Assembly: GCF_000022085.1 (NCBI RefSeq)
Contig: NC_011894.1
Location: 336,501-400,500, forward strand
From: Methylobacterium nodulans ORS 2060
GTDB lineage: Bacteria; Pseudomonadota; Alphaproteobacteria; Rhizobiales; Beijerinckiaceae
Direction: 5' to 3'
Length of the DNA stretch: 64,000 nt
The first letter of the stretch is position 1; every line of letters begins with the position of its first letter. Made by a program: the position numbers and the translations under genes. Below, piece by piece: positions 18,578 through 27,080 of the stretch. A model generated the notes under the pieces. The model did no database searches and was not told the DNA's origin. It worked only from the letters and a program-made list of their open reading frames with translations.

Positions 18578-20169
18578 GCGCTCCCGACCCCGCCGACAGC
18601 GCCGCGGGCGGGCACAATCCCTGGCTCGTCGCCGTGGTGGTGGCGATCGCAACCTTCATGGAGGTGCTCGACACCACGATCGCCAATGTGGCGCTGCGCT
18701 ACATCTCGGGCGGCCTCGCGGTGGGGCCCGACGAGGCCGCCTGGGTGGTGACGAGCTACCTCGTCGCCAACGCCATCGTGCTCACCGCCTCGAGCTTCGT
18801 CGCCAAGCGCTACGGGCGCAAGGCGTTCTTCATGGCGGCGATCGCGCTGTTCACGGTCTCCTCCATCCTGTGCGGATTCGCCTGGAGCCTCGAATCCCTG
18901 CTGGTCTTCCGGGTGCTGCAGGGGCTCGGCGGCGGCGGCATGGCGCCGCTCGCACAGTCGATCCTGGCGGATTCCTTCCCGCCGGAGAAGCGCGGGCAGG
19001 CCTTCGCGCTCTACGGAATCGCCATCGTGGTGGCGCCGGTGGTCGGGCCGACGCTGGGCGGCTGGCTCTCCGACACCTATTCCTGGCACTGGTGCTTCCT
19101 GATCAACGCGCCGGTCGGCGTGATCGCCCTCGGGTTGATCCATCTCCTGGTCCAGGATCCGAAATCGGCGATCGAGGAACGCGAGCGCCTGCGCCGCGAG
19201 GGCGTCGATTTCGATCTCGTCGGCTTCGTGCTGGTCGCGACCTTCCTCGGCTCGCTCGAAGTCGTGCTCGACCAGGGGCAGCGGAAGGACTGGTTCGGCT
19301 CGAACCTCATCGTCACCTTCGCGGTGTTCATGGGGATCGCCTTCGCGGCGATAATCCCGTGGGAGCTCACCCGCAGGAACCCGGTCGTCGACCTGCGGCT
19401 GCTCGGCCGCCGCCAGTTCGGCTCCTGCTTCCTCGTGATGATGGCGACGGGCGCCATCCTGATCGCCACCACGCAGTTCCTGCCGCAGCTGCTCCAGGAT
19501 CATTTCGGCTACACCGCCACCTGGGCCGGCCTCGCCCTCTCCCCCGGCGGCCTCGTCACCTGCCTGATGATGTTCGTGATCGGTCGCATCGCGAGCGTCG
19601 TGCAGCCGAAATACCTCATCGCCGGCGGGGCCGCGATCATCGCCGTCGCGATGGTCGATCTCACCAACCTCTACGGCGACCTCGATTTCGGATTCTTCGT
19701 CTGGTCGCGCATCGCGATCGGCATCGGCCTGCCGATGATCTTCCTGTCGATCACCGCCGCCTCCTACGAGGGAATCGCCCCGGCGCAGACCGACCAGGCC
19801 TCGGCGCTCATCAACGTCGCCCGCAATGTCGGCGGCTCGATGGGCGTGTCGCTCGCCCAGAACATGCTCGCCTACCGGCAGCAATTCCATACCAGCCGGC
19901 TCGTGGAGCACGTCGTGCCCTCCGAGCCCGCCTACCAGGAGACGCTGCGGCACGCCACCGACTACTTCGCCACGCACGGCGCCTCGACGGTCGACGCGCA
20001 GAGCCAGGCCTTCGCCTGGATCGGCCAGCAGGTGCAGACCCAATCGGCCTTCCTGGCCTATATCGACGTGTTCTGGACGCTGGCCATGGTGTCGGCCGCC
20101 ACCATTCCGCTGGCGATGATCCTGACATCGGTGAAGCGCCGGGGCGGCGCGCCCGCCACCGGGCATTGA
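18574..20169 (+). CDS. EmrB/QacA-family MFS efflux pump (DHA2)
   Basis: A 531-residue 14-TM drug:H+ antiporter. Motif D1/TM1 reads IATFMEVLDTTIANVAL, motif A region YGRKAFFMAAI, motif C GIAIVVAPVVGPTLGGWLSD, all typical of DHA2 pumps. GTG 18574 is the start because it overlaps the stop of the adaptor gene (GTGA) and sits directly before SAPDPADSAAGGHNPWLV. With the EmrA-like adaptor it should expel amphipathic drugs or organic compounds across both membranes, given an outer-membrane channel encoded elsewhere. No regulator gene is adjacent. Confidence 0.92.
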   Translation: MSAPDPADSAAGGHNPWLVAVVVAIATFMEVLDTTIANVALRYISGGLAVGPDEAAWVVTSYLVANAIVLTASSFVAKRYGRKAFFMAAIALFTVSSILCGFAWSLESLLVFRVLQGLGGGGMAPLAQSILADSFPPEKRGQAFALYGIAIVVAPVVGPTLGGWLSDTYSWHWCFLINAPVGVIALGLIHLLVQDPKSAIEERERLRREGVDFDLVGFVLVATFLGSLEVVLDQGQRKDWFGSNLIVTFAVFMGIAFAAIIPWELTRRNPVVDLRLLGRRQFGSCFLVMMATGAILIATTQFLPQLLQDHFGYTATWAGLALSPGGLVTCLMMFVIGRIASVVQPKYLIAGGAAIIAVAMVDLTNLYGDLDFGFFVWSRIAIGIGLPMIFLSITAASYEGIAPAQTDQASALINVARNVGGSMGVSLAQNMLAYRQQFHTSRLVEHVVPSEPAYQETLRHATDYFATHGASTVDAQSQAFAWIGQQVQTQSAFLAYIDVFWTLAMVSAATIPLAMILTSVKRRGGAPATGH

Positions 20170-20217
20170 GGCCCGGTGCCGGGCGTTCGGGCCCGGTGCC
20201 GGGCACTGGAGCCCGGC
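20168..20217. repeat. Short GC-rich tandem repeat
   Basis: The unit GCCCGGTGCCGGGC, itself palindromic, occurs twice and a partial third time (AGCCCGGCGG) directly after the efflux-pump stop codon. It may form alternative hairpins downstream of the operon. Confidence 0.6.
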
Positions 20218-20246
20218 GGGAGCGTTGGCGCGGTGGAGGACCGCCC

Positions 20247-21194
20247 GTGAACCAGTCCGGATCGCGTTTCGTCATCTACGCCGCCCTGGCCGGCAACCTC
20301 GCCATCGCGGCGACCAAGCTCATGGCCGCCCTCTACACCGGGTCGAGCGCGATGTTCACCGAGGCCGTACATTCCTTCGTCGATACGGGCAACCAGGGGC
20401 TGCTGCTCTATGGCCTGCACCGGGCCGCGCGGCCGGCGGACGACAGCCACAATTTCGGGCATGGGCTCGAACTCTACTTCTGGTCCTTCGTCGTCGCCCT
20501 GATGATCTTCGCGCTCGGCGGCGCCTACGCGATCTACGAGGGCATCGAGAAGATCCGCCACCCCCACCCGATCGAGGCGGCCTGGGTCAACGTCGCGGTG
20601 ATCGGCACCGCCCTGGTCTTCGAGGGCCTGTCCTTCCTCGCCGCGTGGCGGGAGATGCGCCACCGCTTCGCGCGGCTGCCGCTCTGGCGCGCGGTCGCGC
20701 GCAGCAAGGACCCGAGCACCTTCGCGGTGGTGCTGGAGGACGGTGCGGCCCTGATCGGCCTCGGCTTCGCGCTGGCGGGCATCGTCGGGAGCACGTGGCT
20801 CGGCCGGCCGCAGAGCGACGGCGTGGCCTCGGTGGCGATCGGCCTGCTGCTCGTCGCGACCGCCATGGTGCTGTTTCGCGAGACCCGCAGCCTGCTGACC
20901 GGCGAGAGCGCCTCGCCCCGCCTGATCGAGCAGGCCACCGCCATCCTGCGGTCCGACCCGCGGGTCCTCGGCGTGCCGCGTCTGCGCAGCCTCCATCTGG
21001 GACCGACGACCGTGCTGCTGGCCGCCTCCCTCGACCTCGACCGCGACCTGAGCGCCGAGGGCATCCGGCACGCCGTCGGCGACCTGCGCGGGGCGATCCG
21101 GCACGGCCTGCCGGGGGTGGAGCTGCTGCTGGAACTCCGCGAGGCGGAGGCCGTGGCGTCATCCGACCGGGGCGCGATCCCGGCCCGCCCGTAG
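20247..21194 (+). CDS. Cation diffusion facilitator, SLC30A9-like
   Basis: A 315-residue CDF transporter. TM2 carries the metal-binding pair in EAVHSFVDTGNQGLLL and TM5 the region VVLEDGAALIGLGFALAG, the form seen in the ZnT9/SLC30A9-like branch rather than the classic HxxxD of zinc exporters. The C-terminal cytoplasmic domain (about residues 215-300) ends the protein. GTG 20247 follows a strong GGTGGAGGA (20232-20240). Metal specificity not predictable. Same strand as the efflux genes, 77 bases downstream. Confidence 0.88.
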   Translation: MNQSGSRFVIYAALAGNLAIAATKLMAALYTGSSAMFTEAVHSFVDTGNQGLLLYGLHRAARPADDSHNFGHGLELYFWSFVVALMIFALGGAYAIYEGIEKIRHPHPIEAAWVNVAVIGTALVFEGLSFLAAWREMRHRFARLPLWRAVARSKDPSTFAVVLEDGAALIGLGFALAGIVGSTWLGRPQSDGVASVAIGLLLVATAMVLFRETRSLLTGESASPRLIEQATAILRSDPRVLGVPRLRSLHLGPTTVLLAASLDLDRDLSAEGIRHAVGDLRGAIRHGLPGVELLLELREAEAVASSDRGAIPARP

Positions 21195-21304
21195 AGGCTC
21201 CGCTCCCGCGCGACGGGACAATCCCGCGTGAAGGGCCTACCGTCCCGCGCGCCCGTCACCACTTGGAGCAGCGTCGCTGTTCCTCCCGCCGAGTTCGCCT
21301 CACG

Positions 21305-23047
21305 ATGGCTCTCGTCATGCCTGCCGCGCGCGCCGCCGGCCACGCGCCGTCCGGATCGACCGTCCGGCTGTGGCGCGGCTCCGTGGCGCAGCGTCTGCGC
21401 CTCGTCTCGGGGCTGATCCTGTTCGCTTTCGCGGCGACGCATTTCCTCAACCATGCGCTCGGACTCTTCGGCATCGAGGCCATGCTGGCCTTCGAGCGCT
21501 GGCGCGCCACGGTCACTCGCTCCGTCCCCGGCACGGCGCTGCTCGCGGGCGCGCTCCTCGTGCATGCCGGGCTGGCGCTGAGAAAGCTCGCGGCGCGGCG
21601 CAGCCTGCGCCTGCCCGCCTGGGAGGCGGCTCAGATCGTCCTCGGTCTCGCGATCCCGTTCCTGCTGGTGCCGCACATCCTCGGCACCCGGGTGGCGAAC
21701 CTGCTCTACGGCCTCAACACCTCCTACCCGACGGTGATCGCCCATCTCTGGCCGGACGCCATCCCGCGCCAGACCCTCCTGCTCACTCTGGTCTGGGCCC
21801 ATGGCTGCCTCGGGCTGCACCATTGGCTGCGGCTCTCGCCGGGCTACCGGCGCGCCGCCCCCTGGCTCGGCGTCGCGGCGCTGATCCTGCCGCTCGCGGC
21901 CATGCTCGGCATCGCCATGCAGGGCGAGCTGATGGAGCGCGACCTCGCGGCCGCGGCGCGGTTCGACGCGGCGGATCTCGCGCAGCGCTGGCCGCAGTAC
22001 CGCCCGCCCGAAGCGCTGACGGGCCTCGGGACGCCGATCATCGCTGGCTTCTACGCCGCTTCCGGTCTGGCCCTGGCGCTCGGACTCGTCCGGATGACGG
22101 CGGCCTGGCGGGCCCGGCGCATCGCCGTCACCTATCTGGACGGGCCCTCCGTGCGGGCTGCCGACGGGATGACACTCCTTGAGGTGAGCCGCGCCCACCG
22201 CATCCCGCATGTGGCGGTCTGCGGCGGGCGGGGACGCTGCTCCACCTGCCGCGTGCTGGTCACCCGGGGCACCCACAACCTCTCGCCGCCCAGCGCCCAG
22301 GAGACCGCGACGCTGACCGCGATCGGGGCGCCGCCCGGCGTGCGGCTCGCCTGCCAGGCGCGGCCGCGCGGCGAGGTCACCCTGATGCGGATCCTGCGTC
22401 CTGGCACCCGCGACCGTACCGGCGACCGCCTCGGCGATCCGGATCTCGCGGGGGTCGAGCGCGAGGTCGCGATCCTGTTCGTGGATGTGCGCGGCTTCAC
22501 CCCGCTCGCCGAGCGCAAATTCGCCTTCGACGTCGTCTACATCCTCAACCGGTTCTTCGAGGCAGCCGGGGAGCCGGTCGTTAAGCATGGCGGCTGGATC
22601 GGCGGCTATGCGGGCGATGGTCTGCTTGCCCTGTTCACCCATCCGGACGGGATCGACGCCGCCTGCCGGGCGGCCTTTGCGGCAGCCGCCGACATCGATC
22701 GGGCCGTGCAGGCGCTCAACCGGCAGATCGCCGCCGAACTACCGGCGCCGCTGCGCATCGCCATGGGCCTACATGCCGGCCCCCTGGTCCTTGGGCGCCT
22801 CGGCTACGGCGAGAGCCGTCCGATGTCGGCGATCGGCCCGGCGGTGAACATCGCGAGCCGTCTCGAAACGCATGCCAAGGCCCACGAGGTGCAGCTGGCC
22901 GCCTCGGCCGCCGCCGCCCGCCGGGCCGGGATCCCCCTCGATGGCCTGCGCGTCGAGACCGTGGCGATCCGCGGCAGCGAGCAGGCCCTGGAGGTGGTCT
23001 CGGTCGAGCGGGCCGGCGACCTCGCCGGGCGCCTGCCGGCCGCCTGA
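21305..23047 (+). CDS. Membrane adenylate cyclase with haem-b-type anchor and [2Fe-2S] domain
   Basis: A 580-residue three-part sensor enzyme. Residues about 25-270 form six membrane segments with histidines placed as in di-haem cytochrome b anchors (FAATHFLNHALGLF, LVHAGLAL, VPHILGTRV, WAHGCLGLHHWLRL), resembling succinate-dehydrogenase-type anchors. Residues about 280-365 are a ferredoxin-like domain with C-x5-C-x2-C (VAVCGGRGRCSTCRV) and the fourth Cys in RLACQA. The C-terminal class III cyclase has metal-binding Asp in LFVDVRGFTPL and YAGDGLLALF and the transition-state Asn/Arg in AVNIASRLE. It should make cAMP in response to redox or quinone state. The layout recalls Sinorhizobium CyaC, from memory. 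Standalone gene. Confidence 0.9.
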   Translation: MALVMPAARAAGHAPSGSTVRLWRGSVAQRLRLVSGLILFAFAATHFLNHALGLFGIEAMLAFERWRATVTRSVPGTALLAGALLVHAGLALRKLAARRSLRLPAWEAAQIVLGLAIPFLLVPHILGTRVANLLYGLNTSYPTVIAHLWPDAIPRQTLLLTLVWAHGCLGLHHWLRLSPGYRRAAPWLGVAALILPLAAMLGIAMQGELMERDLAAAARFDAADLAQRWPQYRPPEALTGLGTPIIAGFYAASGLALALGLVRMTAAWRARRIAVTYLDGPSVRAADGMTLLEVSRAHRIPHVAVCGGRGRCSTCRVLVTRGTHNLSPPSAQETATLTAIGAPPGVRLACQARPRGEVTLMRILRPGTRDRTGDRLGDPDLAGVEREVAILFVDVRGFTPLAERKFAFDVVYILNRFFEAAGEPVVKHGGWIGGYAGDGLLALFTHPDGIDAACRAAFAAAADIDRAVQALNRQIAAELPAPLRIAMGLHAGPLVLGRLGYGESRPMSAIGPAVNIASRLETHAKAHEVQLAASAAAARRAGIPLDGLRVETVAIRGSEQALEVVSVERAGDLAGRLPAA

Positions 23048-23162
23048 AAATTTCTCGCGGCACCCCGGAACCGGCGGCAGCCTGCCGGGTTCTTCGGATG
23101 CAGCCTCCGCGTGCCATACCGCCGCGCGGGGCGATGGTCCGCGAGACAGCTTCGTCAGGGTC

Positions 23163-24281
23163 TCACGGAACCAGCGTTGCTTCCGCGGGAATCGCATCGC
23201 CCGGACGACGGGTGTCGATGCGATCCGCCAGAGCCGCGGCCGATTGGAAGCGGTCGAGGCGCCGGTCGATCATGAGGTCGAGTCTCTCGTAGACTTCGGC
23301 CACCGTGAGGCTGCGTGTCTTCTTGCCCTGGCGTTCAAAAAAAAGGCTTCGGTTTGCCCGCGCGGCGGCCCGGAACGCGGTCTGGGCCGGCTGGTCCGGC
23401 TTTTCCTGGGTGAGCTGCATGAAGCGGCTGGCGCTCGCCACCCCGAGGAGATGGGCGACGTAGCATTCGGTCTGCTTCAGGTCGCGGCCCAGGCGCTGCT
23501 CGATCCGCGCCCGGTCGCGCTTCATCATCTCGCCCGCCATCAGGCTCGCCACATAGGGGTCGCGGCGCAGCGCCAGGATTCTCCGGCGCGCCGCCGCATC
23601 CGGCACGGTCAGGCCTCCGCGGTGGCGCTGGATCAGGCCCGCCTCCTCGGTCAACCCATGCCGGGCGCCGAAGCTGCGGACCAGCTCGAGCCACGTGCCG
23701 GTGAGGAACTGGAACAGCCCCTCCGCCGACGAGGTCGCGGCCTGCGCATTCGGCCGGAAGCTCGATTCCTTGTCGGCAAGGGCCATCAGGTAGACCGGAT
23801 CCACCTCGGTCTCCTTGGCGGCGCGCAGGATCGTGTCGACGAGAGCGCGGGGCACCCGCAGGGTGTCGAAGACAACGGTCTGGTCTTCGCCCGCCTCGCT
23901 GGCGAGGCGGTCGAGATCGAGCTGGATCAGCTCCGCCGTGCTGGGCTTCTCCTGAACCGGCACGAGGCCGCGCCACTCGGTCGTCCCCATGGGCGGCAGC
24001 GCGGAGCGCCGGGGCACCTGCAGATCGGCCCGGTCATGGGCCGCGGCGGCCGGCGCCAGCGCGTCCTGCGGCAAAGCGCCCGCGAGCGCGAGCCCGATGC
24101 CGAGTGCCGTCAGCACCCGGCCCGTCAGCGTGCGAACCACCCTGGCCTTGCGCGATTTCCGTCCCTGCGCGCTCTGCGGGATCAGCCACCGCACGGCGGC
24201 CTCGCCCTCGTCCGTCCCAGTCTCGGGCACGAGTCGGCACGCGTCGTCGGCGCAGGGCGCCGGCTCCGGGAAAACCCCCAT
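23163..24281 (-). CDS. Lytic transglycosylase-like protein (SLT domain)
   Basis: A 372-residue protein with one N-terminal hydrophobic segment (LTGRVLTALGIGLALAGAL, about residues 53-71) preceded by a long basic cytoplasmic stretch, so anchored or exported. The SLT catalytic core spans about residues 155-290: the catalytic Glu in LMALADKESSFRPNA, then SAEGLFQFLTGTWLE and the later GVASASRFMQL. It would cleave the glycan strands of peptidoglycan. The first 50 residues are less convincing, and a start closer to the hydrophobic segment is possible. Convergent with the cyclase gene. Confidence 0.82.
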   Translation of the reverse strand: MGVFPEPAPCADDACRLVPETGTDEGEAAVRWLIPQSAQGRKSRKARVVRTLTGRVLTALGIGLALAGALPQDALAPAAAAHDRADLQVPRRSALPPMGTTEWRGLVPVQEKPSTAELIQLDLDRLASEAGEDQTVVFDTLRVPRALVDTILRAAKETEVDPVYLMALADKESSFRPNAQAATSSAEGLFQFLTGTWLELVRSFGARHGLTEEAGLIQRHRGGLTVPDAAARRRILALRRDPYVASLMAGEMMKRDRARIEQRLGRDLKQTECYVAHLLGVASASRFMQLTQEKPDQPAQTAFRAAARANRSLFFERQGKKTRSLTVAEVYERLDLMIDRRLDRFQSAAALADRIDTRRPGDAIPAEATLVP

Positions 24282-24687
24282 GTCCTTGCCTTCGTTACCG
24301 CCCGGCCACTCGCGCGGCCGTGCCTTGCTTCGTCAGGAAAGGCACCTCTGGAGGGCCGAAGTGACCAGAATGGGACAGCGTAGCGTTAACGTCCGGGTCA
24401 TTTTGCGGCGCGGTAAGCACCTGCCTGATCACAGATTTGTCGAAATTGGTCGGAACGGCCGGCCGAGCGTCACTGAAGCTTGCGCTAGTCTCTCGCGAAC
24501 TAGCGGTTTCCTCGCGCCTGTCCTGCGGCCCTGCCGACCGGCCGGGCGACGCCACCCGCCGAGGGCCGCGCCTTCGACGCCGCGGATGCGAAGCGCCGCT
24601 CCGGCCCCCTCTCCGGTGCGGAGGGCGGGATCCCCGCGCCGTGCTCTCGCATTTCGGCCTCTGAACCCCCAGCGTCGGAGCCGCCGC
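24282..24687. other. Intergenic region between divergent genes
   Basis: About 400 bases with no supported gene; it holds the promoters of the transglycosylase (minus) and the methyltransferase (plus). AT-richer DNA around 24365-24450 is a plausible promoter area. A short inverted repeat CGCTAGT (24483-24489) / ACTAGCG (24499-24505) is present. Frames across it are low-complexity shadows. Confidence 0.4.
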
Positions 24688-25860
24688 GTGATTCCCTTCG
24701 GACTTGTCTCGCCGCAGAGCGGCGAAGCGCTGCACCACGACACGCCCCATTCCCTGCGCGAGGGCCGGCTCGGGCCACGCTGGCCCGTCATCGATGGCAT
24801 TCCCTATCTGCGCGTCGGCCGGGACGACCTCGTCCGCGAGGCGCTCGGCCATCTCGACAAGGGGGCCCCCGGCCACGCCCTCGAACAGCTGCTCGCCGAC
24901 CAGGACGACGGCTGGACCGGGCCGCGGCCCGATCCGGCACAGCTGCGCGAACTCGTGCGCGACCTCAAATACGTGTCCCTGCGCGAGGCGGTGGCGCGGC
25001 TCGCCTGGGGCGAGGTCGGCGACTATTTCGTGCATCGCTGGACGGACCCGACCTTCCTCGCCGGCCTCGCCCTCCTCGAAGCGCATTGGAACGCGCCGCT
25101 CTGCGTCTTCGAGCTCGCCTGCGGCATCGGGCATTATCTGCGCGAGCTGCAGGGCCGGGGCGTGCGCACCTCCGGGGCGGACGTGGTCTTCGCCAAGCTC
25201 TGGGTCGCCCGGCACTGGGTGGTGGGCCAGCGCGCGCAGCTCCTCTGCTTCGATGCCGGCTCGCCCCACTGGCCGATCGAGGGCACCCCCGTCGACCTCG
25301 TGCTCTGCAACGACGCCTTCTCCCTTCTGAAGGACAAGAGCTGCATCCTCGACTGCCTGCGCAGGACGGCCGGCGAGGAGGGCTGGCTCGCGCTCAGCCA
25401 CATCCACAACAGCGCCCGGGCCGGGTTCTCGGCAGGCCACGCCGTCTCGGCGGCCGAGATCGAGGAGCTGTTTCCGGATGGGCTCGTCTACGACGACGCC
25501 GAGCTCACGCACGCCCTCGTCGAGGCCCGCGCCCCGGCGCCCGCGGAGCCCTCGGCGCTCGGCGCGGTCGAGGCCTTCTCGGTCGTGTGCGGCCCCGGCA
25601 TGCGCCCGGCTCCGCGCGCGCTCGTCGACGGGCTGACCCTGCCGCCGGACGGCACGCAGCTTCGGCTCAACCCCCTCTACCGGCCGATGCCGGAGGGCGA
25701 CTACGCCATCGCGTGGCCCTCCGAGCGCTACGCGGCGGAATACGGCCCGTTCGCGACCTACCCGATGCGCTCGCCCGGCCCCGAGACGATCGTGGCCGGC
25801 CCGGACACCGCCGAGCGAGCGCGGCGGCGCGAATTCGCGTCCCTGCCGGAGCGCTGGTGA
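24688..25860 (+). CDS. SAM-dependent methyltransferase with Trm112-like N-terminus
   Basis: A 390-residue protein. Residues 1-45 (LVSPQSGEALHHD then WPVIDGIPYLRVG) follow the Trm112p zinc-ribbon pattern L-x-C-P-x-C-x-x-x-L ... P-I-x-x-G-I-P with the cysteines lost. The methyltransferase core begins near residue 145, with SAM-binding motif I VFELACGIGHYLRELQ, an acidic end of strand 2 in TSGADVVF and motif IV VDLVLCNDAFSLL. The final 100 residues are unassigned. Start GTG 24688 has GGAG (24677-24680) upstream. Substrate unknown; no operon partner. Confidence 0.7.
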   Translation: MIPFGLVSPQSGEALHHDTPHSLREGRLGPRWPVIDGIPYLRVGRDDLVREALGHLDKGAPGHALEQLLADQDDGWTGPRPDPAQLRELVRDLKYVSLREAVARLAWGEVGDYFVHRWTDPTFLAGLALLEAHWNAPLCVFELACGIGHYLRELQGRGVRTSGADVVFAKLWVARHWVVGQRAQLLCFDAGSPHWPIEGTPVDLVLCNDAFSLLKDKSCILDCLRRTAGEEGWLALSHIHNSARAGFSAGHAVSAAEIEELFPDGLVYDDAELTHALVEARAPAPAEPSALGAVEAFSVVCGPGMRPAPRALVDGLTLPPDGTQLRLNPLYRPMPEGDYAIAWPSERYAAEYGPFATYPMRSPGPETIVAGPDTAERARRREFASLPERW

Positions 25861-25923
25861 CGGCATCCTCACGGCCAGCAGGCCGGGGCGGCGTTGGCTC
25901 CGGCGCCCGTCCGGACGACGGGC

Positions 25924-26880
25924 CTATGCGGCCGCGGTCGCTCCGGCCGGCGCGCCCGGAGGCCGCAGCGGCAGCGTGGGCAGCCAGGACGCCCCCTCCG
26001 TGACGATGTAGTCCCACAGGGAGCGCGCAGCCGGGCTCAGCACCTTGTCGGCGCGCCGCACCACGAACCACTCGCGGCGGATCGGCAGGCCCTCGACGTC
26101 GAGGATGATCAAGCGGCGGCTCGCCACCTCGGCGGCGACCGTGTGGCCCGAGATCAGCGCGATCCCGAGACCCGCCATCACGGTCTGCTTGATGGTCTCG
26201 TTCGAGCCGCTGTCGATGCCGAACCGGGCGCGCTTGATCATCACGCCCGTCATGAACTCCTCGAACACCGTCCGGGTGCCCGAGCCGTACTCGCGCACCA
26301 GGAACGGCTCCTCGGCGAGTTCCGCCCTGGTGATGCCGACACGGCCGGCGAAGCGGTGCCCGGGCGCGGCGATCACCACCAGCGGGTGCGGCCCGAACGA
26401 CTCCGCCGAGATCGGAAAGTCCCGCGGCGGCCGTCCCATGACGGCAAGGTCGACCTTGTAGTCCCGGATCGATTCGAGCGTCGCCCCCCGGTTGCCGACC
26501 ACGAGGTCGATCTCGATGGACGGGTGCTGGTGCACGAAGCCGCTGATGATCTGCGGCGCAAAGTACTTGGCGGTCGAGACGACGCCGACCGCGACCCGGC
26601 CGCCGCTGCCGCCGCGCAGGGCCTTCAGGCGTTCCGCGCAGGTCTCCAGCACCGTGTTGATGCTGTCGATCGCCCACAGCATCTCGCGCCCGGCGTCCGT
26701 GGGCTTCAGACCCGCGCTGGTGCGGTCGAACAGCAGCAGGCCCGCCTCGTCCTCCAGGGCCTTGATGCGGGCGGTGAGAGCCGCCGGGGTGACGTTCAGC
26801 TCCTGTGCGGCGCGGGTCATCGTCCCGAGCCGGGCGATCGCCGCAACGGCCTGAAGCTGCTTGAGGGAGAGGTTACGCAT
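25924..26880 (-). CDS. cbbR: LysR-family regulator, CbbR-like
   Basis: A 318-residue LysR-type regulator. The N-terminal winged helix-turn-helix (LSLKQLQAVAAIARLGTMTR to LKPTDAG) and the effector domain with VGVVSTAKYFAPQIISGF and SGSNETIKQTVMAGLGIALI match CbbR proteins, which activate Calvin-cycle operons in response to metabolites. Start 26880 aligns with the usual CbbR N-terminus (MRNLSLKQLQ); an upstream in-frame ATG at 26931 would add 17 residues. It is divergent from cbbF, and a palindromic site (26903-26923) lies between them, the classic arrangement. Confidence 0.9.
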   Translation of the reverse strand: MRNLSLKQLQAVAAIARLGTMTRAAQELNVTPAALTARIKALEDEAGLLLFDRTSAGLKPTDAGREMLWAIDSINTVLETCAERLKALRGGSGGRVAVGVVSTAKYFAPQIISGFVHQHPSIEIDLVVGNRGATLESIRDYKVDLAVMGRPPRDFPISAESFGPHPLVVIAAPGHRFAGRVGITRAELAEEPFLVREYGSGTRTVFEEFMTGVMIKRARFGIDSGSNETIKQTVMAGLGIALISGHTVAAEVASRRLIILDVEGLPIRREWFVVRRADKVLSPAARSLWDYIVTEGASWLPTLPLRPPGAPAGATAAA

Positions 26881-26902
26881 CACATCCTGCCGTGTTCGCC
26901 CC

Positions 26903-26923
26903 ATGCTCATTTTTTTTGAACAT
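26903..26923. promoter_or_regulatory. Candidate CbbR operator
   Basis: ATGCTCA, seven T, then TGAACAT: a 7-7-7 inverted repeat with one mismatch, located 23 bases upstream of the cbbR start and within the 200-base gap to cbbF. It has the T-N11-A character of LysR-type sites. A second AT-rich tract (GTTTTTTCACATTTG, 26932-26946) follows. Inferred from symmetry and position. Confidence 0.55.
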
Positions 26924-27080
26924 GGAGGCAAGTTTTTTCACATTTGCCCCCGGGAACCTCGGCCCCCATAGTTGATATCAAGGCGGACCCACGGGCTTGA
27001 GGCTTCCGCTTCCGGCGCGGGCTCCCGGGATCGGACCCGGATGTGCAGCGGGAAGCGCCGTGCACGGAAGGGATGGTGTG

